The position numbers and the translations under genes were made by a program. From positions 868,001 through 932,000 of the forward strand of contig CAVSZK010000019.1 of NCBI GenBank assembly GCA_963732415.1: a stretch of DNA of 64,000 nt. The letters are read 5' to 3'. Origin of the DNA: RPQJ01 sp963732415. Its GTDB lineage: Bacteria > Pseudomonadota > Gammaproteobacteria > Steroidobacterales > Steroidobacteraceae. The notes under the pieces were generated by a model, which did not search any database, was not told where the DNA came from, and saw only the letters and a list, made by a program, of their open reading frames with translations. This document shows positions 16,153-24,768 of the stretch, piece after piece (position 1 is the first letter of the stretch; each line of letters opens with the position of its first letter).

Positions 16153-16728
16153 CTATTTCCGCTTCTCGCGGAACGCATCGGCGATCATCAGGACGGCCCC
16201 GATCGTGATTGCACTGTCGGCAATGTTGAACGCGGGGAAGTAGGACGCGCCCCAGTGGACGTGGATGAAGTCGATCACATAGCCATGGATCACGCGGTCG
16301 ATGACGTTGCCGATCGCGCCACCGAGGATCAGCGAGAGCGCGAGCGGCAGCAGCTTGTCACCGCGTGGCGCACGCCAGATCCACGCCACCAGCAGCACGC
16401 TCATCGCCAGGCCAAGCCCGATGAAAAACGGTCGCTGCCATCCCGACGCGCCGGCCAGCATGCTGAATGCCGCCCCGGTGTTGTGAAGCAGCGTGAAGTC
16501 CAGCACCGGGAGGACGTCCACGCGCTCGTACAGCTCGAAGAATCGCGTGACCAGGAACTTCGTGGCCTGGTCGAGACCGACCACCGCGAGCGACAGCCAG
16601 AGCCACGCAGCCGGATGCGTACGCCGCACAATTGCGGTCGCAGGCGATGCATCGGGCTCGCCTGCGGCCAACGGCGTGCCTGGCCTGACTTCGCCCGAGG
16701 GTGTACCGGGTTCACCTGCTATCGCCAC
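16153..16728 (-). CDS. lspA: Lipoprotein signal peptidase II
   Basis: 191 residues with four membrane segments. LspA removes signal peptides from prolipoproteins in the inner membrane. The catalytic Asp pair is present: Asp153 (GYVIDFIHVHW) and Asp171 (FPAFNIADSAI), together with GNVIDR. The first 35 or so residues are an unusual Pro/Gly/Ala-rich cytoplasmic extension not found in the E. coli protein. The GTG start at 16728 directly abuts the ileS stop at 16729-16731, so the two are translationally coupled; a later start would remove the extension. The two tandem lipoproteins near 8 kb are expected substrates. Confidence 0.95.
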   Translation of the reverse strand: MAIAGEPGTPSGEVRPGTPLAAGEPDASPATAIVRRTHPAAWLWLSLAVVGLDQATKFLVTRFFELYERVDVLPVLDFTLLHNTGAAFSMLAGASGWQRPFFIGLGLAMSVLLVAWIWRAPRGDKLLPLALSLILGGAIGNVIDRVIHGYVIDFIHVHWGASYFPAFNIADSAITIGAVLMIADAFREKRK

Positions 16729-19551
16729 CTAGGCATACCTCCGCGTTTCGCCCGGACCTTCCACGTTAGACGCGCAGCGTGCGCAGAGTTCCGGGTGCGC
16801 CGCCACGCTGCCCACGTCCGGGCGCTTGTGCCAGCAGCGCACGCACTTCGGCGCGGTCGACGGATGCACATGCACCCACATGCCCTCCGCGCCCTCGATG
16901 TCCGCGACAACCGCCGATTCCGGACGCGCGTCGGCCGCATGAACGTGGGCCTCGGACGTGATCAGTACGAAGCGAAGTTCCTCACCCACCTGTTCCAGCG
17001 CCGCCCGGGTTCCGGGCCCGGAGTAGATTTCGACAATCGCGTCCAGCGGCGCGCCGATCGCACCAGCCACGCGCAATCGCTCCAGTTCGCGCAGCACGGC
17101 CCCGCGAACCTCCAGCAGCCTTGCCCAGTCGATGGGATGTGCGTCGGCCGGCGCAACCGGCAGGTCCGCCCAGGTCGCATGGAACACCGACTCCGCGCGG
17201 GTGCCCGGCATCAGCCGCCAGATTTCCTCGGCCGTGAACGACAGGATCGGCGCCAGCCAGCGCACCATCGCCTCGGCAATCATCCACATCGCCGTCTGTG
17301 CCGATCGGCGCGCCAGGCCGGTCGCCGGCGTCGTGTACAGGCGGTCCTTGATGACGTCCAGGTAGAAGCCGCCCAGGTCCACGACGCAGAAGTTGTGCAC
17401 CTTCTGGTAGATCAGGTGGAAGTTGTAGTCGCGGTATGCGGCGACCAACTCGTCCTGCAGCGTCCTGGTGCGTGAGAGCGCCCAGCGGTCGAGCGCCACC
17501 ATCTGGCCGACCGGCACCGCGTCCGTGGCCGGGTCGAAACCTGCCATGTTGCCGAGCAGGAAGCGCACGGTGTTGCGGATGCGGCGGTAGGAGTCCGACA
17601 TCCGCTTGAGGATTTCGTCGGAAACGCTGATCTCGTTCGCGTAGTCCGTGGATGCCACCCACAGCCTGAGCACGTCGGCGCCGAGCGTACTGACCACCTT
17701 CTGCGGCAGCACGACGTTGCCGAGCGACTTCGACATCTTGCGGCCCTTCTCGTCCACGGTGAAACCGTGGGTGAGCACGCCCTTGTAAGGCGCGTGGCCC
17801 TTCTGTGCCACCGAGGTGAGCAGCGAGCTGTGGAACCAGCCGCGATGCTGGTCCGAGCCTTCGAGATAGAGATCTGCTGGCGTGAGAATCTCGGGACGGC
17901 TCTGCGACACGCAATAGTGCGAGAGGCCCGAGTCCACCCAGACATCCATGATGTCGGTCACTTTCTCGTAGTGCCCGGCCTCGGGGCCGATCAGGCTTGC
18001 CGCGTCGAGGTCGAACCACGCATCGATGCCATCCTTCTCGACCAGCTCGGCGACTCGATCGATGAGCGCAGGCGTGTCGGGATGCGGCTCACCGGTCTCC
18101 TTGTGCGCAAGGATCGAGAGCGGAACGCCCCAGGTGCGCTGCCGGGAGATGCACCAGTCGGGCCGGCCCTCGATCATGCTGTAGATGCGCTGTTCGCCCC
18201 AGGCGGGCGTCCACTCGACCTTGCCGATTTCCTCGAGCGCCTTTGCGCGCAGCCCCGCCTGCTCCATGCTGATGAACCACTGCGGGGTGGCGCGGAAGAT
18301 CACCGGCGTCTTGTGGCGCCAGCAGTGCGGGTAGCTGTGGCGATAGGCCTCGTGGTGCAGCAGCGCGCCCTTCTCGCCCAGCACCTCGACTACGTGCTTG
18401 TTGGCGTCGAAAACCTTTTCGCCGGCGAAGATCAGTGTCGAGGGCAGGAAGCGCCCGTCGCCGCCGACCGGGTTGTCCACGGCCAGGCCGTACTTGCGAC
18501 CGACGACGAAATCCTCCTGGCCGTGGCCGGGCGCCGTGTGCACCGCGCCGGTGCCGCTTTCAAGCGTGACATGCTCACCGAGCACCACCGGCACGACGCG
18601 GTCATAGAACGGGTGACGGAGCGAGAGCCCCTCGAAAGCCGCGCCTTTCGCACGTGCGATTTCGCGCGATGACGTCGCACCCGCGCGCTCGATGACGGCC
18701 GGCGCGAGTTCGGCGGCGAGCAGAAGCAGCTCTTCTCCATCACCGGAGTTCACGGCGTAGAGCGCGTAATCGAAGTCCGGATGCAGTGCGACCGCCTGGT
18801 TGGCGGGCAGAGTCCACGGGGTCGTGGTCCAGATCACGATACTGGCGCGTCCGGAGGGCAGGTCCACGGCGCCCAGTCTTCGCGCCAGATCGGCGTGGTC
18901 AACGGCTTCGAAGCGCACGTCGATCGAGGGCGAGGTGCGCTCCTCGTATTCGACCTCTGCCTCGGCCAGCGCCGAACGGCAATCCAGGCACCAGTGCACG
19001 GGCTTGAAGCCCTTGTAGAGGTGACCGTTGCGAATGATCTGCGCGAAGGCGCGCAGCTGGTCCGCCTCGTAGCGTGGCGCAAGGGTCAGGTATGGGTTCG
19101 CCCAGTCGCCCATCACGCCGAGGCGGATGAAGTCGCGGCGCTGCACATCCACCTGGCCCATGGCGTATTCACGACAGGCCTGGCGGAATGCCTTGGCATC
19201 GAGCGCTTTGGCCTCGCGTCCGCGCGTCTTCTCGACCTGGTGCTCGATCGGAAGGCCATGGCAGTCCCAGCCCGGGACGTAAGGCGCGTCGTAGCCGTCG
19301 AGGCCCCGCGCCTTGACGATGATGTCCTTCAACACCTTGTTGACGGCGTGACCGATGTGAATCGCCCCGTTCGCATACGGCGGTCCGTCATGCAGGATGT
19401 ATTTCGGCCGGTCGGACGCGATCGCCCGCAGCTTCTCGTAGGTCGCGCGTTCCTCCCACCAGGCGAGCATTTCGGGTTCGCGGCGCGCGAGATCGGCCTT
19501 CATCGGGAAGGCGGTCGCGGGAAGGTTGAGAGTGTGTTTGTAGTCGGCCAT
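16729..19551 (-). CDS. ileS: Isoleucyl-tRNA synthetase
   Basis: 940 residues, class I synthetase charging tRNA-Ile. The ATP motifs are intact: HIGH at residues 65-68 (GAIHIGHAVN) and KMSKS (KGRKMSKSLGN). The editing domain (LPSGRASIVIWTTTPWTLPA) and the C-terminal zinc site CVRCWHKR with a second pair ELCARC are present. The open frame continues far upstream as non-coding; the start MADYKHTLNLPATAF at 19551 fits the family. It is followed directly by lspA. The 134-bp gap to ribF upstream contains two short near-identical TTACTCC(A/G)GAAAA stretches. Confidence 0.98.
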   Translation of the reverse strand: MADYKHTLNLPATAFPMKADLARREPEMLAWWEERATYEKLRAIASDRPKYILHDGPPYANGAIHIGHAVNKVLKDIIVKARGLDGYDAPYVPGWDCHGLPIEHQVEKTRGREAKALDAKAFRQACREYAMGQVDVQRRDFIRLGVMGDWANPYLTLAPRYEADQLRAFAQIIRNGHLYKGFKPVHWCLDCRSALAEAEVEYEERTSPSIDVRFEAVDHADLARRLGAVDLPSGRASIVIWTTTPWTLPANQAVALHPDFDYALYAVNSGDGEELLLLAAELAPAVIERAGATSSREIARAKGAAFEGLSLRHPFYDRVVPVVLGEHVTLESGTGAVHTAPGHGQEDFVVGRKYGLAVDNPVGGDGRFLPSTLIFAGEKVFDANKHVVEVLGEKGALLHHEAYRHSYPHCWRHKTPVIFRATPQWFISMEQAGLRAKALEEIGKVEWTPAWGEQRIYSMIEGRPDWCISRQRTWGVPLSILAHKETGEPHPDTPALIDRVAELVEKDGIDAWFDLDAASLIGPEAGHYEKVTDIMDVWVDSGLSHYCVSQSRPEILTPADLYLEGSDQHRGWFHSSLLTSVAQKGHAPYKGVLTHGFTVDEKGRKMSKSLGNVVLPQKVVSTLGADVLRLWVASTDYANEISVSDEILKRMSDSYRRIRNTVRFLLGNMAGFDPATDAVPVGQMVALDRWALSRTRTLQDELVAAYRDYNFHLIYQKVHNFCVVDLGGFYLDVIKDRLYTTPATGLARRSAQTAMWMIAEAMVRWLAPILSFTAEEIWRLMPGTRAESVFHATWADLPVAPADAHPIDWARLLEVRGAVLRELERLRVAGAIGAPLDAIVEIYSGPGTRAALEQVGEELRFVLITSEAHVHAADARPESAVVADIEGAEGMWVHVHPSTAPKCVRCWHKRPDVGSVAAHPELCARCASNVEGPGETRRYA

Positions 19552-19685
19552 CGAGAAGCAGGGGACGCGTGTGGTGGGTGTATCTGCCAGATGCAGAACA
19601 GCGAATTTTGCAGCAATGACCCGACTTACTCCAGAAAATGCGCCAATAGCGCGCTTTACTCCGGAAAAGGCCCGTGACGGCCCTG

Positions 19686-20612
19686 CTAGAGCCCGAGAAC
19701 CTCCCGGGCGGCGGCAGCATCGACGTGCATCTGTTCGACCAGGGCATCGAGCGACTCGAATCGCCGCTCGTCGCGCAGCCGCTGCACGAAGTCCACGTCG
19801 AGGTAGCGGCCGTACAGGTCGCCATCGAAGTCGAATACGTGCACCTCGAGCAGCGGCTCGGTGCCGTTGATGGTGGGCCGGGTTCCCAGGCTCACGACCG
19901 CGGGGTGATCGACGAGGCCAGCTCCGGACACGCGCACGGCAAAGACACCCCACAGCGGCACGACCTTGCGGTGCAGGGCCAGGTTCGCCGTCGGATACCC
20001 CAGCTTGCGGCCGAGCTGCTGGCCGCGGCGGACCCGGCCCGCCATCCGGTAGGGACGCCCGAGCAGCATGCGCGCCCGCTGCAGGTCGCCCCGCCCGAGC
20101 GCCTCGCGGACCAGCGAACTCGACACGCGCTCGCCCTCGACCAGGAACTGCCCGACCTCCTCCACGTCGAAACCATGCCGCGCGCCGGCGGTGCGCAGCG
20201 TCTCGACCGTGCCCTCGCGGCGCCGCGCGAAGTGGAAATCGTGACCGACGACGATGTGCCGCGCGCAGAGGCCGCGCACCAGCAGGCAATCGACGAATTC
20301 CGCGGCACCCATGCCCTGCATGCGCCGATCGAAGCCCAGCACCACGGTGCGATCGACCCCGTAGAGCGGCAGCACCTCGACTTTCTCGCGGAGCCGCATC
20401 AGGCGCGCGGGCGCGGAATCGCCCTCGAAGAACTCCCGCGGCGTCGGCTCGAACGTAACCACGGTCGCGGGCAGCCCGAGCCTGCGCGAATGCTCCCGCA
20501 GGGTTGCCAGCATGTGCTGGTGTCCGCGATGCACGCCGTCGTAGTTGCCGATCGTCACCACGGAACCGCAATGCCGCTCGCGCAGGTTGTGCAGGCCCCG
20601 GACGAGTTCCAT
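19686..20612 (-). CDS. ribF: Bifunctional riboflavin kinase / FAD synthetase
   Basis: 308 residues. RibF phosphorylates riboflavin to FMN and adenylates FMN to FAD. The N-terminal nucleotidyltransferase shows TIGNYDGVHRGHQ and GHDFHFARRREG. The C-terminal kinase shows GRPYRMAGRVRRGQQLGRKLGYPTAN (split across the domain start) and the PTIN motif in GTRPTINGTEPLLEVHVFDF. The frame remains open far upstream into murJ, but the start at 20612 matches the family and lies 5 nt after the murJ stop. This murJ-ribF-ileS-lspA order is conserved in gammaproteobacteria. FMN made here also serves ApbE near 60 kb. Confidence 0.96.
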   Translation of the reverse strand: MELVRGLHNLRERHCGSVVTIGNYDGVHRGHQHMLATLREHSRRLGLPATVVTFEPTPREFFEGDSAPARLMRLREKVEVLPLYGVDRTVVLGFDRRMQGMGAAEFVDCLLVRGLCARHIVVGHDFHFARRREGTVETLRTAGARHGFDVEEVGQFLVEGERVSSSLVREALGRGDLQRARMLLGRPYRMAGRVRRGQQLGRKLGYPTANLALHRKVVPLWGVFAVRVSGAGLVDHPAVVSLGTRPTINGTEPLLEVHVFDFDGDLYGRYLDVDFVQRLRDERRFESLDALVEQMHVDAAAAREVLGL

Positions 20613-20617
20613 CGCGG

Positions 20618-22192
20618 TTACCCGCCGCCGGGCCGTCGGACCCGCAGGTGCGCGACCCGCAGGCCCAGCATGAAGAGCGTCGCGAAATAGATGGCCGCAC
20701 CGCCAGCCACCAGCAGCAGCATCCACTGCATTCGCTCGAGTGTACGCATCGCCATCCAACGGTCGGTGTCCCCGGCGACGATCCAGAGGAAGATTCCCAT
20801 CAGCACGTTGCCGGCAGTCACCTGGACCAGCATCCGGCGCCAGCCTGGGGCATGGTGCAGGACCTGCGCGTGGCGCAGCCCACGGTAGAGCATCGTGGCG
20901 TTGTACCAGGCCGAGACGCCTATGTTGAGCGCCAGCAACGCGTGCAGTCCGGGCTTGTTGCCGTAGAACGCAAGCGGCAGCACGATCAGCAGGTTCAGCA
21001 GCATGTTTATCGCCAGCGCGCGCACGCCGATCTTCATCGGGGTCCGTGTGTCCTGGCGGGCGTAGAAGCCGGGCGCCAGTACCTTGACCAGGCTGAATCC
21101 CATCAACCCCGTGGCGAAGGCAACCAGCGCGAGCGAGGCCATGCGCACGTCCTCGGCGTTGAACTCCCCGTACTGGAAGATCGTCACGGTAAGAGGCCCG
21201 GCCAGCACCATCAGCGCCACCGTCGCCGGCGCGACGATGACGATGGTGAGCCTGAGCGCCCAGTCCAGCGTCGCCGAGAAGCGCTCGATCGACTCCTCGG
21301 CGTGGTGCGCCGCGAGGCCCGGCAGCATCACCGTCGCGAGCGCGACGCTGAAAACGCCCAGCGGGAATTCCATCAAGCGATCGGCGTAGTAGAGCCAGGA
21401 GATGCTGCCCGTCACCAGGAACGACGCGATAAGTGTGTCGAGCAGCAGCGCCACCTGTGAGACCGATGAGCCGAAAATCGCAGGCAGCATCAGCTGGGCG
21501 ATTTTCTTGACTCCCGAGTGGTCCCAGCGCCAGCGTGGGCGGCGCAGCAGGCCCATGCGAACCAGCGACGGCAACTGGAACGCGAGTTGTACTGCACCGG
21601 CGACGAACACCCCGACCGCGAGCACCACCCCGGGTCGCTCGTATCGCGGCGCGATCCATGCGGCGAACACGATCATCACCAGGTTCATCAGCGTGGACAT
21701 CAGCGCCGGGACGCTGAAGCGCTTGTAGCTGTTCAGCACGCCTGCGGCGAGCGAGGCGAGCGAGATGAATAGCAGGTATGGGAACGTCCAGCGCAGCATC
21801 TCGACCGTGAGGTCGAACTTGCCGGTGTCGGCGTGGAAGCCAGGCGCGAAAAGCAGCACGAACAGCGGCGCGGCGACGATACCGACGATCGTCACCACGG
21901 CCATGAACCAGGCCATGGTGCCCATGGCGCCGTCGACCAGTTCCCGCACTTCGTCGTGGCCGCGCTGGACCTTGTACTCGGAGACCACCGGCACGAAGGC
22001 CTGCGAGAACGCGCCCTCGGCAAACAGCCGCCGCATGAAGTTCGGGATCTTGAATGCGACCAGGAATGCGTCCATCAGGACGCCCGCGCCGAACATCCTC
22101 GAATAAACCATGTCGCGCAGCAGGCCCGTGACCCTGGACAACAGGGTCAGGCCGCCGACGATGCTCGTGCTGCGGAAAAAGCCGCCGCTCAC
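20618..22192 (-). CDS. murJ: Lipid II flippase MurJ
   Basis: 524 residues, about 14 membrane segments of the MOP/MVF family. MurJ moves lipid II across the inner membrane for peptidoglycan synthesis. Diagnostic pieces are VGGLTLLSRVTGLLRDMV near the start, AFKIPNFMRRLFAEGAFSQAFVPV (TM2 and loop), the membrane Arg/Lys-rich cavity helices, and APGFYARQDTRTPMKI in TM9-10. It is the first gene of the murJ-ribF-ileS-lspA-ispH run, divergent from rpsT across a 297-bp gap that carries repeated GGGGACATTC elements. Confidence 0.97.
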   Translation of the reverse strand: MSGGFFRSTSIVGGLTLLSRVTGLLRDMVYSRMFGAGVLMDAFLVAFKIPNFMRRLFAEGAFSQAFVPVVSEYKVQRGHDEVRELVDGAMGTMAWFMAVVTIVGIVAAPLFVLLFAPGFHADTGKFDLTVEMLRWTFPYLLFISLASLAAGVLNSYKRFSVPALMSTLMNLVMIVFAAWIAPRYERPGVVLAVGVFVAGAVQLAFQLPSLVRMGLLRRPRWRWDHSGVKKIAQLMLPAIFGSSVSQVALLLDTLIASFLVTGSISWLYYADRLMEFPLGVFSVALATVMLPGLAAHHAEESIERFSATLDWALRLTIVIVAPATVALMVLAGPLTVTIFQYGEFNAEDVRMASLALVAFATGLMGFSLVKVLAPGFYARQDTRTPMKIGVRALAINMLLNLLIVLPLAFYGNKPGLHALLALNIGVSAWYNATMLYRGLRHAQVLHHAPGWRRMLVQVTAGNVLMGIFLWIVAGDTDRWMAMRTLERMQWMLLLVAGGAAIYFATLFMLGLRVAHLRVRRPGGG

Positions 22193-22257
22193 GCGGGGAT
22201 CCCGGCAGTATTGGCGACAGGTGACTTTGGACAGGGGCTCATGCGGGGCGAACTATA

Positions 22258-22400
22258 GCCGGGGACATTCTCGTGAGCAGGGGACATTCTCCTTTTTCCG
22301 CGTGAAGAGGGGGACATTCACCTTTTTATTCGCATGGCAGCGGAACTGCAGTTTTTTGCCATTCGGACCGCCTTTGCGGGAAACAGAGAATGTCCCCTCC
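22258..22400. repeat. GGGGACATTC repeat cluster (REP/MITE-like)
   Basis: GGGGACATTC followed by TC or AC occurs in direct orientation at 22261-22272, 22280-22291 and 22310-22321. The reverse complement GAGAATGTCCCC is at 22386-22397. The second and third copies are followed by CTTTTT. Terminal GGGGACATTC with an inverted copy is the layout of small REP- or MITE-like elements that I recall near IS200-like (RAYT) transposases; no transposase is present here. The cluster fills most of the murJ/rpsT intergenic region. Confidence 0.65.
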
Positions 22401-22489
22401 CCCTTGACCTTCCAGGGCTTGGTCGCCAAAATACGCGGCTCTTTGACTGACCTCGCCGGCTAATTACCGGCCCGCAGGAGACCGATTCC

Positions 22490-22759
22490 GTGGCGAACAT
22501 CAAGTCCGCAGAAAAACGTGCAAAGCAGGCCGTCAAGCGACGTGCCCACAACATGGCCGCACGCTCGCGGCTGCGCAGCTCCATCAAGAAAGTGCTGAAC
22601 GCCATTGGCGCCGGCAACAAGGACGATGCGGCGTCGGCCCTCAAGGCCGCCCAGCCGGTGATCGACACTATGGTGTCCAAGGGCATCATCCACGCGAACA
22701 AGGCCGCCCGGCACAAGCGCGAGCTGAATTCCAAGGTGAAGGCGCTGGCCGCGAAGTAA
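22490..22759 (+). CDS. rpsT: 30S ribosomal protein S20
   Basis: 89 residues, highly basic, full length. S20 binds 16S rRNA early in small-subunit assembly. The start is GTG at 22490 with CAGGAG upstream, giving MANIKSAEKRAKQAVKRR; E. coli rpsT also uses a non-ATG start linked to autoregulation. Typical motifs are RSRLRSSIKK and ANKAARHKREL near the C-terminus. It is divergent from murJ and ends at a strong bidirectional terminator shared with obgE. Confidence 0.97.
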   Translation: MANIKSAEKRAKQAVKRRAHNMAARSRLRSSIKKVLNAIGAGNKDDAASALKAAQPVIDTMVSKGIIHANKAARHKRELNSKVKALAAK

Positions 22760-22779
22760 TCGCCCTCGCCTGAACGACG

Positions 22780-22806
22780 AAAAAGCCGGCCTGGAGCCGG
22801 CTTTTT
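22780..22806. terminator. Bidirectional Rho-independent terminator
   Basis: Perfect 11-bp arms AAAAAGCCGGC (22780-22790) and GCCGGCTTTTT (22796-22806) around a 5-nt loop lie between convergent rpsT and obgE. The T-tracts on both strands allow it to serve both genes. Confidence 0.9.
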
Positions 22807-22851
22807 CATGTGTGCGGTTTGTGGCCCACCGGTCCCGGTCGGCGGCGGGCC

Positions 22852-23892
22852 TCAGTCCGCGGCCTGGGCCCGCGCCTCGGCGGCGACCTCGTCGAGGCGG
22901 CGCATCACGGCCTGGCAGAGCTCGCGGGTGCCGGCGCGCGTGACACCCGAGATGCGGAACACGGGCCCCTTCCAGCGCAGCCGCCGCACAATCTCCTTGC
23001 AGCGCTTTTCGGCCTCTGCGGGCGGCATCAGGTCGATCTTGTTCAGGATCAACCAGCGTTCGCGTGATGCGAGTTCCGGGCTGAACTTCTTCACCTCTGC
23101 CGCGATCGCGCGGGCATCGACAACCGGATCGGCCTCCGGGTCGGGCGGCGCGATGTCCACCAGGTGCAGCAGCAACCGCGTGCGCTGCAGGTGCTTCAGG
23201 AAGCGGATGCCGAGCCCCGCGCCCTCTGCCGCGCCCTCGATCACGCCGGGGATGTCGGCCATCACGAAGCTCTTGTGCTCGCCCACGTATACGACGCCGA
23301 GGTTCGGGTGCAGCGTGGTGAACGGGTAGTCGGCGACCCTGGGTCGAGCCGCCGACACCACGCTGATCAGCGTGGACTTGCCGGCGTTGGGCAGCCCGAG
23401 GAGCCCGACGTCGGCAATCACCTTGAGCTCGAGCCTGAGCTCGCGCTTCTCGCCCGGATAGCCGGGCGTGGCCTTGCGCGGCGTGCGATTGGTGCTGCTC
23501 TTGAAGCGCTGGTTGCCGAGCCCGCCCTGGCCGCCTCGCGCCACGAGGATCCGGTCGCCACCGTGTGCCAGGTCGCCGAGAGTCTCGTCGGTATCGACGT
23601 CGTAGATGACCGTGCCGACCGGCACGACGATCTCGAGATCCTCGCCGCCACGGCCGCTGCAGTCGGCGCTGCCACCCGACTCGCCGTTTTTCGCCTTGAA
23701 CGTGCGCATATAGCGGAAATCCGCGAGCGTGTTCAGCTCCGGGTCGGCCACGATGTGGATGCTGCCACCCGCGCCGCCGTCACCGCCGTCCGGGCCGCCG
23801 AACGGTATGAACTTCTCGCGGCGAAAGCTCACCATGCCGCGGCCGCCGTTGCCGGCCTGGACCTTGATCGTGGCTTCGTCGACGAACTTCAT
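22852..23892 (-). CDS. obgE: GTPase Obg
   Basis: 346 residues. Obg binds the 50S subunit and links ribosome assembly to stress and cell-cycle control. The Gly-rich Obg fold occupies about 1-158 (FGGPDGGDGGAGGS, GGQGGLGNQRFKSS). The G domain follows with G1 GLPNAGKST, G3 DIPG and G4 NKID. The E. coli-type acidic C-terminal tail is short here. It follows rpmA by 111 nt, with a hairpin in the gap, in the conserved rplU-rpmA-obgE order. Confidence 0.97.
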   Translation of the reverse strand: MKFVDEATIKVQAGNGGRGMVSFRREKFIPFGGPDGGDGGAGGSIHIVADPELNTLADFRYMRTFKAKNGESGGSADCSGRGGEDLEIVVPVGTVIYDVDTDETLGDLAHGGDRILVARGGQGGLGNQRFKSSTNRTPRKATPGYPGEKRELRLELKVIADVGLLGLPNAGKSTLISVVSAARPRVADYPFTTLHPNLGVVYVGEHKSFVMADIPGVIEGAAEGAGLGIRFLKHLQRTRLLLHLVDIAPPDPEADPVVDARAIAAEVKKFSPELASRERWLILNKIDLMPPAEAEKRCKEIVRRLRWKGPVFRISGVTRAGTRELCQAVMRRLDEVAAEARAQAAD

Positions 23893-23951
23893 TTCGGGGG
23901 GTTCTGGTCAGCGGGCGATGGGGATAGTGAAGAACAGGATCCCCCGAAAAG

Positions 23952-23980
23952 CAAAGGCCCCGGGAATACCGGGGCCTTGC
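23952..23980 (-). terminator. Terminator or attenuator hairpin between rpmA and obgE
   Basis: Arms 23954-23963 and 23969-23978 pair perfectly over 10 bp around a 5-nt loop; on the minus strand TTGCTTTT follows. It may reduce read-through from the ribosomal protein genes into obgE. Confidence 0.6.
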
Positions 23981-24003
23981 GGGACGCCGGACGGCGCTCG
24001 GGA

Positions 24004-24267
24004 TCAGCTGGCCGCGGGCTCGACGAACACGTGCACGCGCTGGTCAATGCCCTTGCGCTTGAAACCCACCGTGCCGGTGGCGAGCGCGAACAGCGTGTGA
24101 TCCGTACCCACGCCGACGTTTTCGCCGGCGCGATACCGGGTGCCACGCTGCCGGACCAGGATGTTGCCGGCGAGCACCTTCTGGCCGCCGAACTTCTTGA
24201 GGCCCAGTCGCTTGCTCTCTGACTCGCGGCCGTTCTTGGTACTGCCGCCTGCCTTTTTATGTGCCAT
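24004..24267 (-). CDS. rpmA: 50S ribosomal protein L27
   Basis: 87 residues. L27 reaches the peptidyl transferase centre with its N-terminal tail. The sequence is typical: MAHKKAGGSTKNGRESESKR at the start, then LGLKKFGGQKVLAGNI and RQRGTRYRAGENVGVGTDHT. No extra N-terminal cleavage leader of the Firmicutes type is present. It lies 25 nt downstream of rplU, as in nearly all bacteria. Confidence 0.98.
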   Translation of the reverse strand: MAHKKAGGSTKNGRESESKRLGLKKFGGQKVLAGNILVRQRGTRYRAGENVGVGTDHTLFALATGTVGFKRKGIDQRVHVFVEPAAS

Positions 24268-24292
24268 GGCTAGACTCCTTCAGGATCCGGGC

Positions 24293-24604
24293 TCAGCCCG
24301 CGATTCCGGTGATCTTTACTTTGGTGTACTGCTGACGATGCGTGCCCTGCCGCAGGTAGTGCTTGCGGCGGCGGAACTTCACGATCGTGACCTTGTCGGT
24401 CTTGCCGTGCGACTCAACGGTGCCCGTGACCTTGCTGCCCTCGACATAGGGCTTGCCGATCCTGACGTCCGCACCCTGGCCCACCATCAGCACCTTGTCG
24501 AACTCGACGGCGGCACCAGGCTCGCCCTCGAGTTTCTCCAACTGGACCACGTCGCCTTCGGCGACGCGATACTGCTTGCCGCCCGTCGCAATGACCGCGT
24601 ACAT
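24293..24604 (-). CDS. rplU: 50S ribosomal protein L21
   Basis: 103 residues. L21 binds 23S rRNA. The start MYAVIATGGKQYRVAEGD at 24604 is the family norm; the 27 additional in-frame codons upstream are leader sequence. The C-terminal RNA-binding tail KFRRRKHYLRQGTHRQQYT is intact. It is divergent from ispB, and its 5' leader can form a stable GC hairpin. Confidence 0.98.
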   Translation of the reverse strand: MYAVIATGGKQYRVAEGDVVQLEKLEGEPGAAVEFDKVLMVGQGADVRIGKPYVEGSKVTGTVESHGKTDKVTIVKFRRRKHYLRQGTHRQQYTKVKITGIAG

Positions 24605-24624
24605 AAACTGAATACTCCACAGGG

Positions 24625-24643
24625 GCCGGGGACAGGCCCCGGC
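24625..24643 (-). promoter_or_regulatory. GC hairpin in the rplU leader
   Basis: GCCGGGG (24625-24631) and CCCCGGC (24637-24643) form a perfect 7-bp stem with a 5-nt loop about 20 nt before the rplU start. Structured leaders upstream of rplU-rpmA are common, but this one was not matched to a named family. Confidence 0.35.
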
Positions 24644-24768
24644 AGAAAGACGCGGAAGTTTACGGGGCTGGCCCGTCCGAATCAAGCGCTTGGGCGCTTG
24701 CCGGCATTCCCTAGCATGCTCCGGCCCGGTACCATGCGCCGTCGATTTTCCGGGGGATAGTGGCGGGA

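Noticed and set aside
19552..19685. Short TTACTCC(A/G)GAAAA repeats between ileS and ribF as a mobile element
   Set aside because: Only two short imperfect copies are present, with no terminal structure.
20613..21659. Long in-frame extension of ribF into murJ
   Set aside because: It is antisense-free but out of frame with murJ, which is certain; RibF homology starts at 20612.
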